Under the pieces are notes generated by a model, which worked only from the letters and a program-made list of their open reading frames with translations, ran no database searches and was not told the origin of the DNA. A DNA stretch of 64,000 bases, from contig NW_013171835.1 of assembly GCF_000151665.1 (NCBI RefSeq), forward strand, positions 10,001-74,000. The letters run 5' to 3'. This document shows, piece by piece, positions 26,355 through 37,406 of the stretch. The position numbers and the translations under genes are program-made. Positions within the stretch are counted from its first letter, which is position 1; every line of letters starts with the position of its first letter. Origin of the DNA: Blastocystis hominis. Taxonomy: Eukaryota > Sar > Bigyra > Opalinata > Blastocystidae.

Positions 26355-26500
26355 GAGGGGGTCTGAGGGGTGACTTTGGGGGATTTTTTGTGTTCTGACG
26401 GGAATACGCGAAAACAAAGATGGGGTCAGAGGGGCGACTTTGAGCCGCGCACTCTCGTAGATGAGGTCGGAGGGGCGACTTTGGGTTCCGCGCATCTATC
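26355..26500 (+). repeat. Three copies of a G-rich 25-30 bp unit
   Basis: GGGGTCTGAGGGGTGACTTTG, GGGGTCAGAGGGGCGACTTTG and GAGGTCGGAGGGGCGACTTTG start near 26358, 26425 and 26465. The last two are followed by a CCGCGC block. Their origin is unclear; they lie between the element and AT-rich host DNA. Confidence 0.75.
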
Positions 26501-29200
26501 GCCTTTTCCCTACTACTTGTATCATTTATGAAACTCCGGTCGCATTATTGTGGTTCCTATTTTTGTTTAGTGATCAATAATTATTATGGTTGAAGTTTTC
26601 CCTTCTTTTACATATCAAAAACTGATGAAAAGAATTGATTGCGTTTGAATATGGTAACCATTAGCTAATGGCGGTATTGTCATTGTTTAGGTTGAGAATT
26701 TGGTATGGTCTCTATTTTTCTATTCGAGCAACTTAGAATAATAGAGAATCGGGAATATTTTCTGGTCCAGGACCTAAATACTTAAAACGAACTCAGTCCT
26801 CATCCTCTAGTATTATTCCACTTATTTTTTGAATATGCTTATATCTTTGGCCTATAAAATTGATTAGCTTAAAGTGGTGGGAAGTTGATGGATTTACTAC
26901 ATACAATCAATTCGATTTATCACTTAATTGGTTATCAGATAATGTGTAGATTAGTATCCACTCACTATTTTTGTAGGAATTGAATGTACTGACATAGAAT
27001 CCCTTGTTCCACGTGTGTTGTTCATGTAGTTTGTTTAGAAGCTATTCTTTATTATAATTCTTATATTTATTATAAGAAATAGATGATGGGCATGATTCCT
27101 TTGTATTTGAATGAAATACCTCTTTTTTTGAATGATTACTGTGTATGTCCATACTATTTTGTATGGATCAGAGTTATTATCTCTAAACACCTGGTTCTTC
27201 GCAATCTCACACTTTACATATAGAATATGAGTAATTATGAATTCTTTTTTTAGAAATAAGCACTTTTATGTACTTCTCGAAAATATTCTATCACTCTGTG
27301 TACGAAATGTGTTGCAAGAGAATAGTAATAAGTATATCTACAATCTACTCCATTCTGGTGTTGGAAAATATACTATGATTCACATAAAGCACTTAGTAGC
27401 TTGTCTTTTCTTCTTTTTATGATTCCTTTCTTTTCTATTCGCGATTCTATCACATGAAATTACTTCTGAACGCTAATTATTGATTATACTACCTTGGTAA
27501 TACATAGAACAATGAGATTACAAATTAAGCTGTTGCGCATTCTTCTGTTTGACTTTGCACTAATTTATCGCATTTCTAGTACACTTTTCACACAAACTTT
27601 CTTATATGACAACAGTTAATACCAAGTTTACAATTTGGAAACCAATTTCAAATCGCTAGTTACTAACAAACTAGAAACAAATGGAACTTCGGTCCTGTTT
27701 CAATTATTACGGAGAAGAAGCTTCAGTTGGATGGAAGCTATTGTACCGATTCTGGATAGCCTCTACAAAAGCCGGGTTTTCTACAATGACGATAGAATAA
27801 TAACGATTACCTGAGAACTCGCCACTAACCTCGGAAGCATTCATGAATGACTGATTTGTTTCCGCCTGATTGACAATTTTCAACGACGCCTTAGGTATAC
27901 CTATACTAAAAATAGTTGTAGTTAGAATATACCATATAAGAAGACATTTGTAGTCGTAACGAAGTTGTTAAGTCTGCATCTGAAATTGGTGAGTTTGGGC
28001 AGAGCTATTTGATTATTTATTATTTCAATGATTATTACAAACTAATTTCAAATTAACAGATGTACTCTCAGCAACAATTTGACCACGCAAAGCATTGGCA
28101 TAAAGATCAACAGTATGTAACTGATAATAAACCTTTTGGTATTGAAAATTATCATAGCTTATTTAAAATATGATATCAATTGTCAATTGAATTGTTTGGT
28201 TATTTATCTTCATATTTCAAAAAAAAGAAATGTGAAATCTAATAACAAACTATCAATTGTAATACTCCTATAATTATACTTTCAATCAGAGATAATAGAT
28301 AAGAGTTCTGCAATCCATCCAATTTCAAGTTGTACCAAAAGGGCAACCCACTGAGAGTAGATCGGCCATTGTATATAGAAATATTACGCTTACTAATGAT
28401 AATATCTATTTATTCATGTATTGTAATAATATGCAATACAGAGCATCGCTTTCGATACTTTGCTTTAGGAATCACAGCCACCATCTGATTATAACAGTTC
28501 TTCTTATCTATATTTCTTCCAAATTGATTTTGACTTGTGAATGTCCATTTATTCTTAATTAGCTATTGGTTCTGTCTATTCTGTTAGCTGAATTGACATA
28601 TATGATTCAAAAAACAGACTATAAAATACCCTTTTTAGGCTTGTTATTTGTAACCTTCCCCAGAGAATGGGTACATCAGTTTTATACTTTTTACATTACC
28701 CTCACTCTCTTGTAATAGAGTTAGCAGGAAGTTATCATTAAATTATCGTCGTTTTTTTATTTATTTTTATTTAAATATGATAATTAGCGTATTTATTTCA
28801 TTTCTGTGACATACTTCGGTATATCGCAAAGATAATTCTATCCATAGAGTAGTTTTCAGCATTTCTATTCTAGTAATTACAATTTCGTGACCACATCAAT
28901 TTCCAAACTATTATCTTACTTTGTCCAAGCCAGTTCCAGTGTTATTAAAAAAGGAAAAAATATAACACAGAATCATTCCATTCCATCTTTGATTTATAAG
29001 CGTAGCTCTTCCAGTATTAGGTGTTCTCATCTTTTTGCTAGTATATAGAATGGCTCATTGTTTGTTAACAAATATATCAAATAGAATTACTCTATTGGGA
29101 ATAAGTCATATACGAAATGCTTGTTCCAACATTACCTTGTTAGAAAATTATGCAGGGTACTTGAAATATCTAAAAATAATTTATAACATTTATTCATTAC
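26501..29200. other. AT-rich intergenic region without recognisable genes
   Basis: 2.7 kb of AT-rich sequence with only short chance frames (the longest are ~60-85 codons of low complexity). I see no coding pattern, no tRNA and no TGTTTGTT terminator on either strand. The composition contrasts sharply with both the element and the genes from 32.6 kb on. Confidence 0.6.
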
Positions 29201-29209
29201 TATTTATCA

Positions 29210-30172
29210 TTTTTACTTTCGCTTTACTAAATGCCCTACCCTCATTACAGTCATTTATCACAATACTTTCAAGATTGGGAACATCTATATAATATTACGT
29301 CTTTTCAACTTTATAGTTACCAAAGAACACAGTTAAGCGAGTTTCAATAAAGCTGCCTCCCTTCTCATTCGTGATTGATTGTAGTGAAGGAAGATCTATA
29401 TTCACTTATTTATGTATTATTATTATTCACCTCGCATTAGCAGTACACAATGTTCGTCATTATCTCTTCCATTAAGAGAATAAGATCCCAAATTAATAGT
29501 TATTAAAGAAGGTAGATCTATAATTATTATGTCATATGATCGAGTCAATTTACCTTCCATTATAGTCCTTAATGATTCCAGAAATGTGGCATCGCCTAAT
29601 ACAATCGACTTAAGATTCGGAAGATCTAAATGTTTATAATCTGAAAAATACAATAGTATTACTTTGAACAACAAATGAAGTCCAATAGAAATTCAATGAA
29701 GACTTCCCAATATCACCGATTTTAATTGTCTCTAATTTTTCCAAATTATCTAATTCAAAGTCACCAGCAAAATCAGCAAAACTAATCATTCCAACTTCGA
29801 GCGATTTTAATGATTGGCAATTCAATATATGGAATGATTTCGATTCATTCCAGCATTTCTCTATTGAAGCATCCCAGTCCGTCAATAAATCAGTTTCTGT
29901 TATTTCTGTAAATGAATATTTTCCGATTTTGATAGTTTTCAAATGATCCAATCCATCGATTTCGAATTTTTGGACATTTTTAAAACAGGAGTCACCAATT
30001 TTAATTGACTCTAAACCATAAAATCGATTCAAATTAAGTTCAGTCATATCCGATACATTATTGAAACTATTATTTGGAATAACTAAATTCTTTAGCGATG
30101 AGCTCAGTTCATTCATGTCGTCCGAGGGAGGTTTGATGATAGGAATTAGTCTAGACAATGATTCATTTACAT
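29210..30172 (-). CDS. Leucine-rich-repeat protein, modular exons (block B)
   Basis: The largest exon (ending ~29650) encodes LRR-like units of the form LESIKIGDSCF ... LKTIKIGKYSFTE ... LKSLEVGMISFADF ... LETIKIGDIGKSSL. It is followed leftward by small exons that each begin with the same acceptor-side phrase (AG then ATCTTCC/ATCTACC/ATGTTCC, giving D-L/V-P) and encode one repeat each. Introns are phase 1 and ~22-40 nt. Exon order matches block A to the right, so this is a tandem duplicate. No MORN domain and no clear start codon are found, so it may be a partial copy or a continuation of block A. Function is unknown; such surface-type LRRs mediate binding. Confidence 0.6.
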
Positions 30173-30188
30173 CTATATATTAGAAACA

Positions 30189-31734
30189 CTACATCTCAAA
30201 TTCAATACTGGATATTTTTGATATTCTCACACTTTCAAATGGTATGTCGTCATCTACTTCACTTAGTGACACATTTTCAATGTTAGGAATATCTATATCG
30301 TTTTATATCATATCTATATTTAAGTGTACTTTCCATAATAATTGAGCGAGTTGCCGTAAAGCTGCCTCCGAACTCATTCGTAATTGATTGTAATGAAGGA
30401 AGATCTATAATCATTTATTAAAACCCATTCATTGAATACTTCGCATTACCAGTTTACAATTTTCTTCATAAAGATCTCCATGTAATGAGCTGAAACCTAG
30501 ATTGATAGATAGCAATGAAGGAAGATCTAATTAGTTATTCCATATTCATTGTGTAATATTACTTTCCATGATTGTTAATTTTGCAAAACTAAATGCACTA
30601 TTACCTAATTCGACCTGTTTTAAATTCGGAAGATCTATAAATTCATTAAACCATCCACTTCATCGTATTACCTCGTATTATAAACGAACAACATATGAAA
30701 TTCATTGACAAATCCGAAAAGTCGCCTATTCTTATTGCCTCTAAATTATCCAAATTCTCCAATCCAAATTTGCAATTAAAATCAGCAAAACTAGATTGAC
30801 CAATTTCTATACTTTTTAATGATCCACAATTCTTAATATCGAATTCTTTCACATCCTTTAGGCATTGCATTAGTGATTCAATAAAGTTGTCATCAAAGTC
30901 ATCTGATTTTACTTCAGTAAATGAGTTCTTGCCGATTTTGAGTGTCTTCAATCGATTCAATCCTTCGATTTTGAATGTTTTCACTGAGCCAAAGCAATCA
31001 TCGCCGATTTCGATTGATTCTAAATTGTACAACAAGGAAATATCCCAATCAACCAATACACAATTGTCAGTCAGTTTCAAATGCTTCATTCCGATATTCA
31101 GTGGTTCTGAGCCATCTCCTTCATATTTACCTTCAGTATCACATTCAGTTCCATTGTACCATTCACAATCTTTCACCAAATTGCCTGATCGATCATACAC
31201 TTTTCCACTTCCAAATCGCTTATCATCACACCAATATCCTTCATATTCAACCTCTCCATTATCATGATAACTCGTTCCATATCCAAATCGTTTCCAATTG
31301 ATCATTATACCCTTGTACACCAAGAATCCATGAGCATCATACATTTCACCATATCCAAATGGAATTCCACTTTTCCCTTCTTTTTCTTTTTCTTTTTCTG
31401 TCAATACCAAGCCTTCAAATCGACTTCCATGATCCAGATCCACGATTCCTTCTTCTACTACTACTGTGGATTGTTCTTCATTATAGGAAATAGCACCAAT
31501 TTGATGATTTCCAAACACTTTCAACACTTTCTCATCATCCATCGCAAATCCTTGATTCATAAGCACTCCATTATTGAGCTGCAATACTACACATTCTCTG
31601 TTACTCAATATGAGTGAAATCCAGCCATTCGGTTTCATTTCTTTACCCAAGCATCCCTGCACAACTTGGATGATGGAACTATCAATATGATAGTTACTAA
31701 TAGCAGAGTTGACAAAATCAGCAATGTTTTGCAT
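30189..31734 (-). CDS. MORN plus leucine-rich-repeat protein, modular exons (block A)
   Basis: The first exon (31734 to ~30675) starts with ATG and encodes ~360 residues. MORN repeats lie near residues 120-205 (FGYGEMYDAHGFLVYKG, FGYGTSYHDNGEVEYEG, FGSGKVYDRSGNLVKD), then LRR units (LESIEIGDDCF, LKTLKIGKNSF, LKSIEIGQSSF, LEAIRIGDFS). It is followed by at least three small exons, each preceded by a phase-1 intron of 35-46 nt and starting with DLP- or DIP-. A TAG at 30189-30191 is the probable end. MORN repeats usually bind membranes and scaffold proteins. There is no signal peptide, so it is likely cytosolic. Introns are longer and more AT-rich than in the gene-dense part. Confidence 0.65.
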
Positions 31735-32650
31735 CGAAATAAAAAAAAATATGAGAAAACGGTTTATTTAGAAACAAGATCTGTTATTTTTCATCGCACA
31801 GAGTTACGAAATCATCAGGTTCTATATTCAAATGACTTGTACATATTATGTATAAATAGTTTTTTACATTGGAGTTGCCTTACCTTGGCTGTCACCGGTT
31901 AATGCAAGTTTTGGTTCTGTTGTATTTTTAATAATACACAGTATTGTATTTAACTCCTAAATATTATGCTAATGCAATTATTTTTCTCACTGGTTTTTCA
32001 TTTCTTTTCTCCTCTGTATCTCGTTCTGTGTTTTTTATGTAGTCAAACATATTATTACGTTCCAAGTGTTCATGTTCTTCATTTCTATCCGCTCCTATTC
32101 AAAGGCTGGATTGTGTTTGTTTGTTCACATTTACCTATTAAAACGATGGTAATATTAGAATCCTTTGACATTGAGTCCTGTTTCATCGCTCCACAGTCAG
32201 TAGTCCCCATTGATAGAATTAACAATAAGACCTGTCGCTTATTCTATGCAAGACAGATAGAACTCGAACCTAATTCCGATTTCAAGATGCTGAATCAATG
32301 ATATCCCCAGCAATCTTGATATTCACTCCAGCTTGCATTCTAGTCTAGTGGTATAACGAATTATAGTATAGCTGCTTTCGTACTATCAAATTTTCGGTTT
32401 CGCAGAGACTTATAGGAAATTGTGCCGTCAATCAAATTTTATCACCTACAATTCCAATAATCAGTGAATATGATAAATTGTGGAAAAGTAACACTGAAAT
32501 ACTCATTCCAACTCTACAAGGGAAGAAGAATATAGGGTAGTCAAATGGAATGAAATCAAGTGATCGATTATGAAGTTTCCTATTTTATTCACATAAACCC
32601 CGTAGAACGAGCACAAACTCCTGTATACTCTCCTCGTATCTCGCTTATGT
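31735..32650. other. AT-rich intergenic region
   Basis: No coding pattern that I can support. A TGTTTGTTTGTT run lies at 32114-32125 but lacks the upstream T at the right distance. A tRNA-like A-box (TAGTCTAGTGG near 32343) has no matching acceptor stem. Confidence 0.5.
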
Positions 32651-32654
32651 TTCC

Positions 32655-32667
32655 AACAAACAATCCA
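32655..32667 (-). terminator. Host polyadenylation motif of the PFP gene
   Basis: On the minus strand: T (32667), four bases, then TGTTTGTT (32662-32655), 34 nt after a normal TAA stop. Confidence 0.7.
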
Positions 32668-32700
32668 TTAAAAAGATCTTTTATTCATCCACTTCACTGC

Positions 32701-34616
32701 TTAAATCTTCTTCTTGATAATCTCCAGTTGCTCAATCACTCCCTCCACTCCAGCAATCGCAGAATCCACCAACAACGCATCGCATCCAGGCAGGCAAATC
32801 TTCTCCACAGCCTTCAGTTCATCACGAAGCAGCTGGATTCGCTTCAGATAGTCGTGCTTTTCGATCTGCAGCGACAGCGTCGTGTTCCAGCTTCCAGCGC
32901 CTCCGAACTGGACCGACCCCGGGTTGCAGTAGTCGTCCTTCACAGCCCAGCTGTCGCGATGAGCCACGAACTTCAAGAACGGAGCATCGTTCATATCCAC
33001 GTTCGATTCCTACACTTCAAACCACCCATTCTCCATCTACAGGGATCGAGGGACGATACACTCCCTGCTTCGCTTCCACGGTGCAGAAGGCCAGAAGAGG
33101 CACCGCATAGGGAATCCATTCCGACGGTTCCTCCTTCAGATTCCGCAAGGTCGCCATATATCCGGTGAGATTGTTCTGAATCAGCGCGGCCGCCTCTCGT
33201 CCCAAAGCATACGCATAGTCGCAGTCGAACAGAGAAGGGAACGAGGTTCGAGCCTGATAGCCGAGGAAGTGAGTCTGATAATCGAAGTGTCCGTTGTAGC
33301 TTCCCTCTTCCTTACGACGCTGCAGTTCCTTCTTCACCAAATCGCCGATCATGACTTCCGTCGAAATCGCGTGGAGTTGGAAGCTTCCGCGCGATTCGGG
33401 AGGATTGAAGATCTGCTTCTGGATCACAGCAGGCAAGAAATCGAAGAGCGCCTTGCTCCACGGCGTGAGCTTCGCGTAGATCTCCTCGTGCTTCATTCCC
33501 TTGTTCACATAGGTCGAAATCTCGTCCAGCAAATAGTAGAACTCGGAGATCGCCTTGATCAAACCCTCCGGAATCAGCACCACGCCATAGTTCAATCCCT
33601 TCTCAGCGCGCTGGCAAATCATATCCGCGATCTTGTTCACCACCTGCAGCAGCGTCATTCGCTTGGCCGCCACTTCCTCCGAAATCACCGCATAGTTCGG
33701 ATGGCTCTGCAAGGCGGATTCCAGCACCACGTGGGAAGGAGAACGGCCCAGCAGACGAATGAAGTGGTAGTACTTCGCAGCGGAGCGCGAGTCCGTGCAG
33801 ATGTTGCCGATCAGCTGCGAGACGGTGCGGCAGAACGTGTCGAAACCCACCGTCGTTTCGATGAAATGGTTCTTTAAATCGCGGGAGTAGTCGCAAGGAA
33901 CCACCACAATGCGAGTCGTTACGCCACTGTTCAGGAAGAACTCGGTGAGAAGAGTGGCATCCGTGGCCGTGTAGGCGCCTCCGATCAGCACAAGACCATG
34001 GAGATTGAGCTTCGTGCAAGTGGCAACCACTTTCGAGTAGTCTTCCTCCGAAATTTTATCGGCAGAACGACCCAGAAGATCGTAGCCGCCCATGTTGCGA
34101 TACAGCTTCAGCTTCTCTTCCGTCAGCTCCACGGAAGATCCTTCGAACAGACCCGACGTACCTCCGATAAAACCGTAAAGCTTGCTGTTGGGATTCATTT
34201 TGTGGAGGTAATCGAACACGCCGGTAATCACATTATGGCCTCCAGAACTCTGACGACCACAGAACACAATACCAACGTTCAGAGCATCCGTGCGGCCCTC
34301 TTCACTAGAATTACTTAACAATGCAAACGGAGCGTACTCTACAAACTTCATGATAGGATAATGAATCGAGTTGGGGAAGTAGCCTTCAAGAAGAGGACGG
34401 TCGATATCTTTGAAGGTGGTGTGATCGAAGAACTCCACCTAGCTGTTAGCTCGTTCACAGATACACTACATTGACCTTTTCCGGATTTTCGAAGCAAGCC
34501 GGATAGCGAGGCTTGTAGTTGATTCGGTCCTTCGCAAGAGGGCTCAGGTCCTCGATGTTTCGCTCTCCCTCATCAATGTGAATGTTTCCGGTCTGAATAG
34601 ATTCAAAGGTAGCCAT
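32701..34616 (-). CDS. PFP-type phosphofructokinase, alpha-like, three exons
   Basis: Exons 34616-34470, 34438-33041 and 33009-32701 are joined by two 31-nt GT-AG introns (34439-34469 and 33010-33040), with frames that fit exactly. The protein (~617 aa) matches the long pyrophosphate-dependent phosphofructokinase class: GIVFCGRQSSGGHNVITG, SRDLKNHFIETTVGFDT, LIGNICTDSRSAAKYYHFIRLLGRSPSHV and EEVAAK. The usual GGDDS catalytic loop is replaced by GGAYTATDATLL and the TLNGDLK-type base motif by CDYSRDLK, which resembles plant alpha (regulatory) subunits. It therefore probably regulates a separate catalytic beta subunit in glycolysis. The C-terminal exon ends IIKKKI. Confidence 0.88.
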
Positions 34617-34754
34617 GAGATATTATCAAACAGTGAATATTTGGGAAGTGGGGATGAATGGCTCTAAGAAACCAAACATTAGGAAGTTTCAGCATGACGA
34701 CACACGCAACAGGATTAATACATTTGCTTCAAAAAAACATGCGTAAATCCATTT

Positions 34755-37360
34755 TTATTTCTTAACTACTTTTTTATTTTTAGAAAGGCTTTTAGTATAC
34801 TTTGAAACATAGGAAGCTTCACCAAGAGCGGTACGTTTGTGAAACACTGAGCATGTCTTTAGTTTCGACTTCAAAAATTTATAAGCATGAACAGGATATC
34901 GGTAAGACTGTTGCAGTTCATATGCCATTTGTCCATAGCTACTTCCATGAGAATAGATTAGATAGTCACTTTCCTTGAGAATAAGAAGGTCTAAGATAGC
35001 ACGGTTCATAAATGAGTCTCTTTGTTTTTCTCCATACCTCATGGATTTTCCAATGGCGCTGTGTCCAATCCTCCAATCCTTTACACTATAAACGATGTCT
35101 GTTCCATTTCTATTGAGTTGTTTCTTTATTTCCTTCAGAGCATACGAGGAATCTGTCGAAACAAATACATACACATCTTTTCGATCCCAATTTCGAATCT
35201 TTATGTAGTGTTCTACCCTTTCTACGAAGCGAGTGATACAGTGCGGTCCTAAGAACACCTTCTCGTTGTAATTCGCTTTGGTCCCTCCCAACCGCATCTG
35301 AACACCGATCATTTTTCTTTTTCTCAAGATCTTTAAGTGCTTGTTCACAGCTTCGCATAAATACCTTTGGGGATTCAAGAGAACTGGCAGTAATGCTGAT
35401 CGGAAATGGATGCCCATCACAATGTCTTTGTATGGTTTTGTGATGTTGGGAATGATTCCAAGCTCGGTCAATTGATGCTGGTAAAACTTCGATAAGAGAA
35501 ACTTTGACGTCATATCGGAATACGTCGACAGCACGAGAGCCGGAGACTCCCAGGATTCGTTCAAATGCTGAGAGAGAAGTCGCTGCGTGCTGACTTGATC
35601 TGGGTAGAACTCCCAGTAGGCGTGGTTGAGACTGTGCGTGGCTAATCGATCAAAAGAAAGCAAACACAAGAACGTGCTCTAAATTCCTTGGGGAAAGGAG
35701 GGATGAAATAGTGAAAGAAGAAATCTCTGGGAGCTTTTACTACGATTGAATGTCGCCACTCTCTACATACTTTGAATTGCTCGGTTGGTGAGAATGGCGA
35801 CAGCCATCGCAGTGATATATCCGCGAATCATGTTTCCGAGACCGGCATCTTTGTGGATTTTGTAAATAACGACGCGGCCTATTTTTCTGTGGTACGTTTG
35901 GTTCGCTGAAAACTGCTTGAGGAATGCGTTAAACAGGGTTTGTTGGCGGTTAATTGCGACAGGAGAGAGTTCCGGAACTTGGATCACACGAAGATAGGGA
36001 GATACTTTTCGGCCTCGCCAATGAGCAGCACGGGCAGTGGCAAACATCAGGGGCTCCAGGGTGGATACAGAGGAAGGATTGAATAATTCATCGTCAAGAT
36101 CTTCATTGTCTGTTGTAGATTCGTTGGAGTCGTTGGATTCATTCGATTCACTTGCTTCATTTCCTTCATTCAATTCATTCGATTCACTCGCTTCGTTCGA
36201 TTCATTCGATTCATTCGATTCATTTCCTTCATTGGATTCATTCCCCTCACTCGCTTCGTTCGATTCATTTCCTTCGTTGGATTCATTTGATTCACTCGCT
36301 TCGTTCGATTCACTCGCTTCGTTCGATTCACTCGCTTCGTTCGATTCATTCGCTTCGTTCGATTCATTCGCTTCGTTCGATTCATTTCCTTCATTTCCTT
36401 CGTTGCCTTCGTTGCCTTCATTCGATTCACTCGCTTCGTTCGATTCATTGGAGTCATTGGAGTCATTGGAGTCATTGGAGTCATTCGCTTCACTCGATTC
36501 ATTGCCTTCATTGCCTTCATTCGATTCACTCGCTTCGTTCGATTCATTTCCTTCATTCGCTTCACTCGATTCATTGCCTTCATTGCCTTCATTGCCTTCA
36601 TTGCCTTCATTGCCTTCATTGCCTTCATTCGATTCATTCGATTTATTCGACTCATTCGATTCATTCCCCTCACTCGATTCACTCGCTTCACTCGCTTCAC
36701 TAATATCATCTACCTCACCAGCTACTCCCTCTCTATGCTCATTCTCACTTCCTTGCTTTTCCTTTTCAACACTACCACTCGCATCTTCACTGTCAGCAGA
36801 CGGTGACGCCTCCACACTCGCTTTATCGAATATCTCTTCATGCTTATTCACTGAAGGAATAGTTGCCAGTGAAGCCTTGTTCTCTGAAATAGGATTACTC
36901 GGTACTCCATCACTCCTCTCATTTACATCTTCCACGTTCGAATTCTTGTTAACAACATTTGCACCGTTACTTTTATCCTCTATGCCTCTTCCGTCATCTC
37001 CATGGTCATTCGTGTTGTCAATAATAAAGGATTGTTGAGTTTCTGAAGAATGCTTAAAAATGGTGCCATCTCTGATATTCTCACTATTTGCCTACCCATT
37101 ATATTCACATATTACCGAGCTACCATATTACCATTACTAGACTCTCGTAGTATGTCTTCTCTAAACACTCTAACCATTACGAGAAAAAGAGACTCCTACT
37201 TTGTTTCAAAATGATTGTAATACCATTTCACAGTATCCGCTTTCTGAACAAAAAGACCATCCACATTCCCCTTGCTATGGTTCACTTTCACCAATTGTCT
37301 CCATGCCAAACAAAAGGAGACAGCAAAAAAGAGTATCAGAGTGATTTCAGTGAAATGCAT
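34755..37360 (-). CDS. Fucosyltransferase-like type II membrane protein with S/N/E-rich stalk
   Basis: Exon 1 starts at ATG 37360 (an in-frame ATG also at 37390) and gives a signal anchor, LILFFAVSFCLAW. A 30-nt intron (37170-37199), a 45-nt exon and a 32-nt intron (37093-37124) lead in frame to the main exon. That exon holds ~190 residues of S/N/E/G/A repeats (36120-36710), then the catalytic start (GNMIRGYITAMAVAILTNRAI). After one or two introns near 35670-35775 come the motifs of alpha-fucosyltransferases: IGVQMRLGG and a late YLIYSHGSSYGQMAYELQQ. It would act in the Golgi lumen, with the stalk as spacer. The exact join at 35670-35775 is unresolved: one 31-nt intron fits the donor side but a second change of frame remains. 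Confidence 0.72.
36120..36710 (-). repeat. Degenerate NE(S/G/A) codon repeat
   Basis: Units of 9 and 18 nt (NEG, NES, SNEASE) tile ~590 bp of the coding region. Both strands therefore look open, which makes long spurious antisense frames. Confidence 0.9.
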
Positions 37361-37374
37361 CAAACGACTTTGCC

Positions 37375-37387
37375 AACAAACACGGCA
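37375..37387 (-). terminator. Host polyadenylation motif of the EHD gene
   Basis: T (37387), CGGC-complement spacer, then TGTTTGTT (37382-37375) on the minus strand, 20 nt after the TAA stop. The next gene's ATG (37360) follows only 15 nt beyond the motif. Confidence 0.7.
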
Positions 37388-37406
37388 CATGGCGACTCAT
37401 TCCAAA

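Noticed and set aside
32114..32125. TGTTTGTT terminator candidate
   Set aside because: No T at the required position and no supported gene upstream.
32336..32420. tRNA-like A-box (TAGTCTAGTGG) with a GGTTTCG-like segment
   Set aside because: No acceptor stem or anticodon arm could be paired around it; probably chance or a very decayed tRNA.
36037..37038. 333-codon plus-strand ORF of S/F/D repeats
   Set aside because: Antisense image of the S/N/E codon repeat in the fucosyltransferase-like gene; the minus frame has a signal anchor, spliced exons and a catalytic domain.
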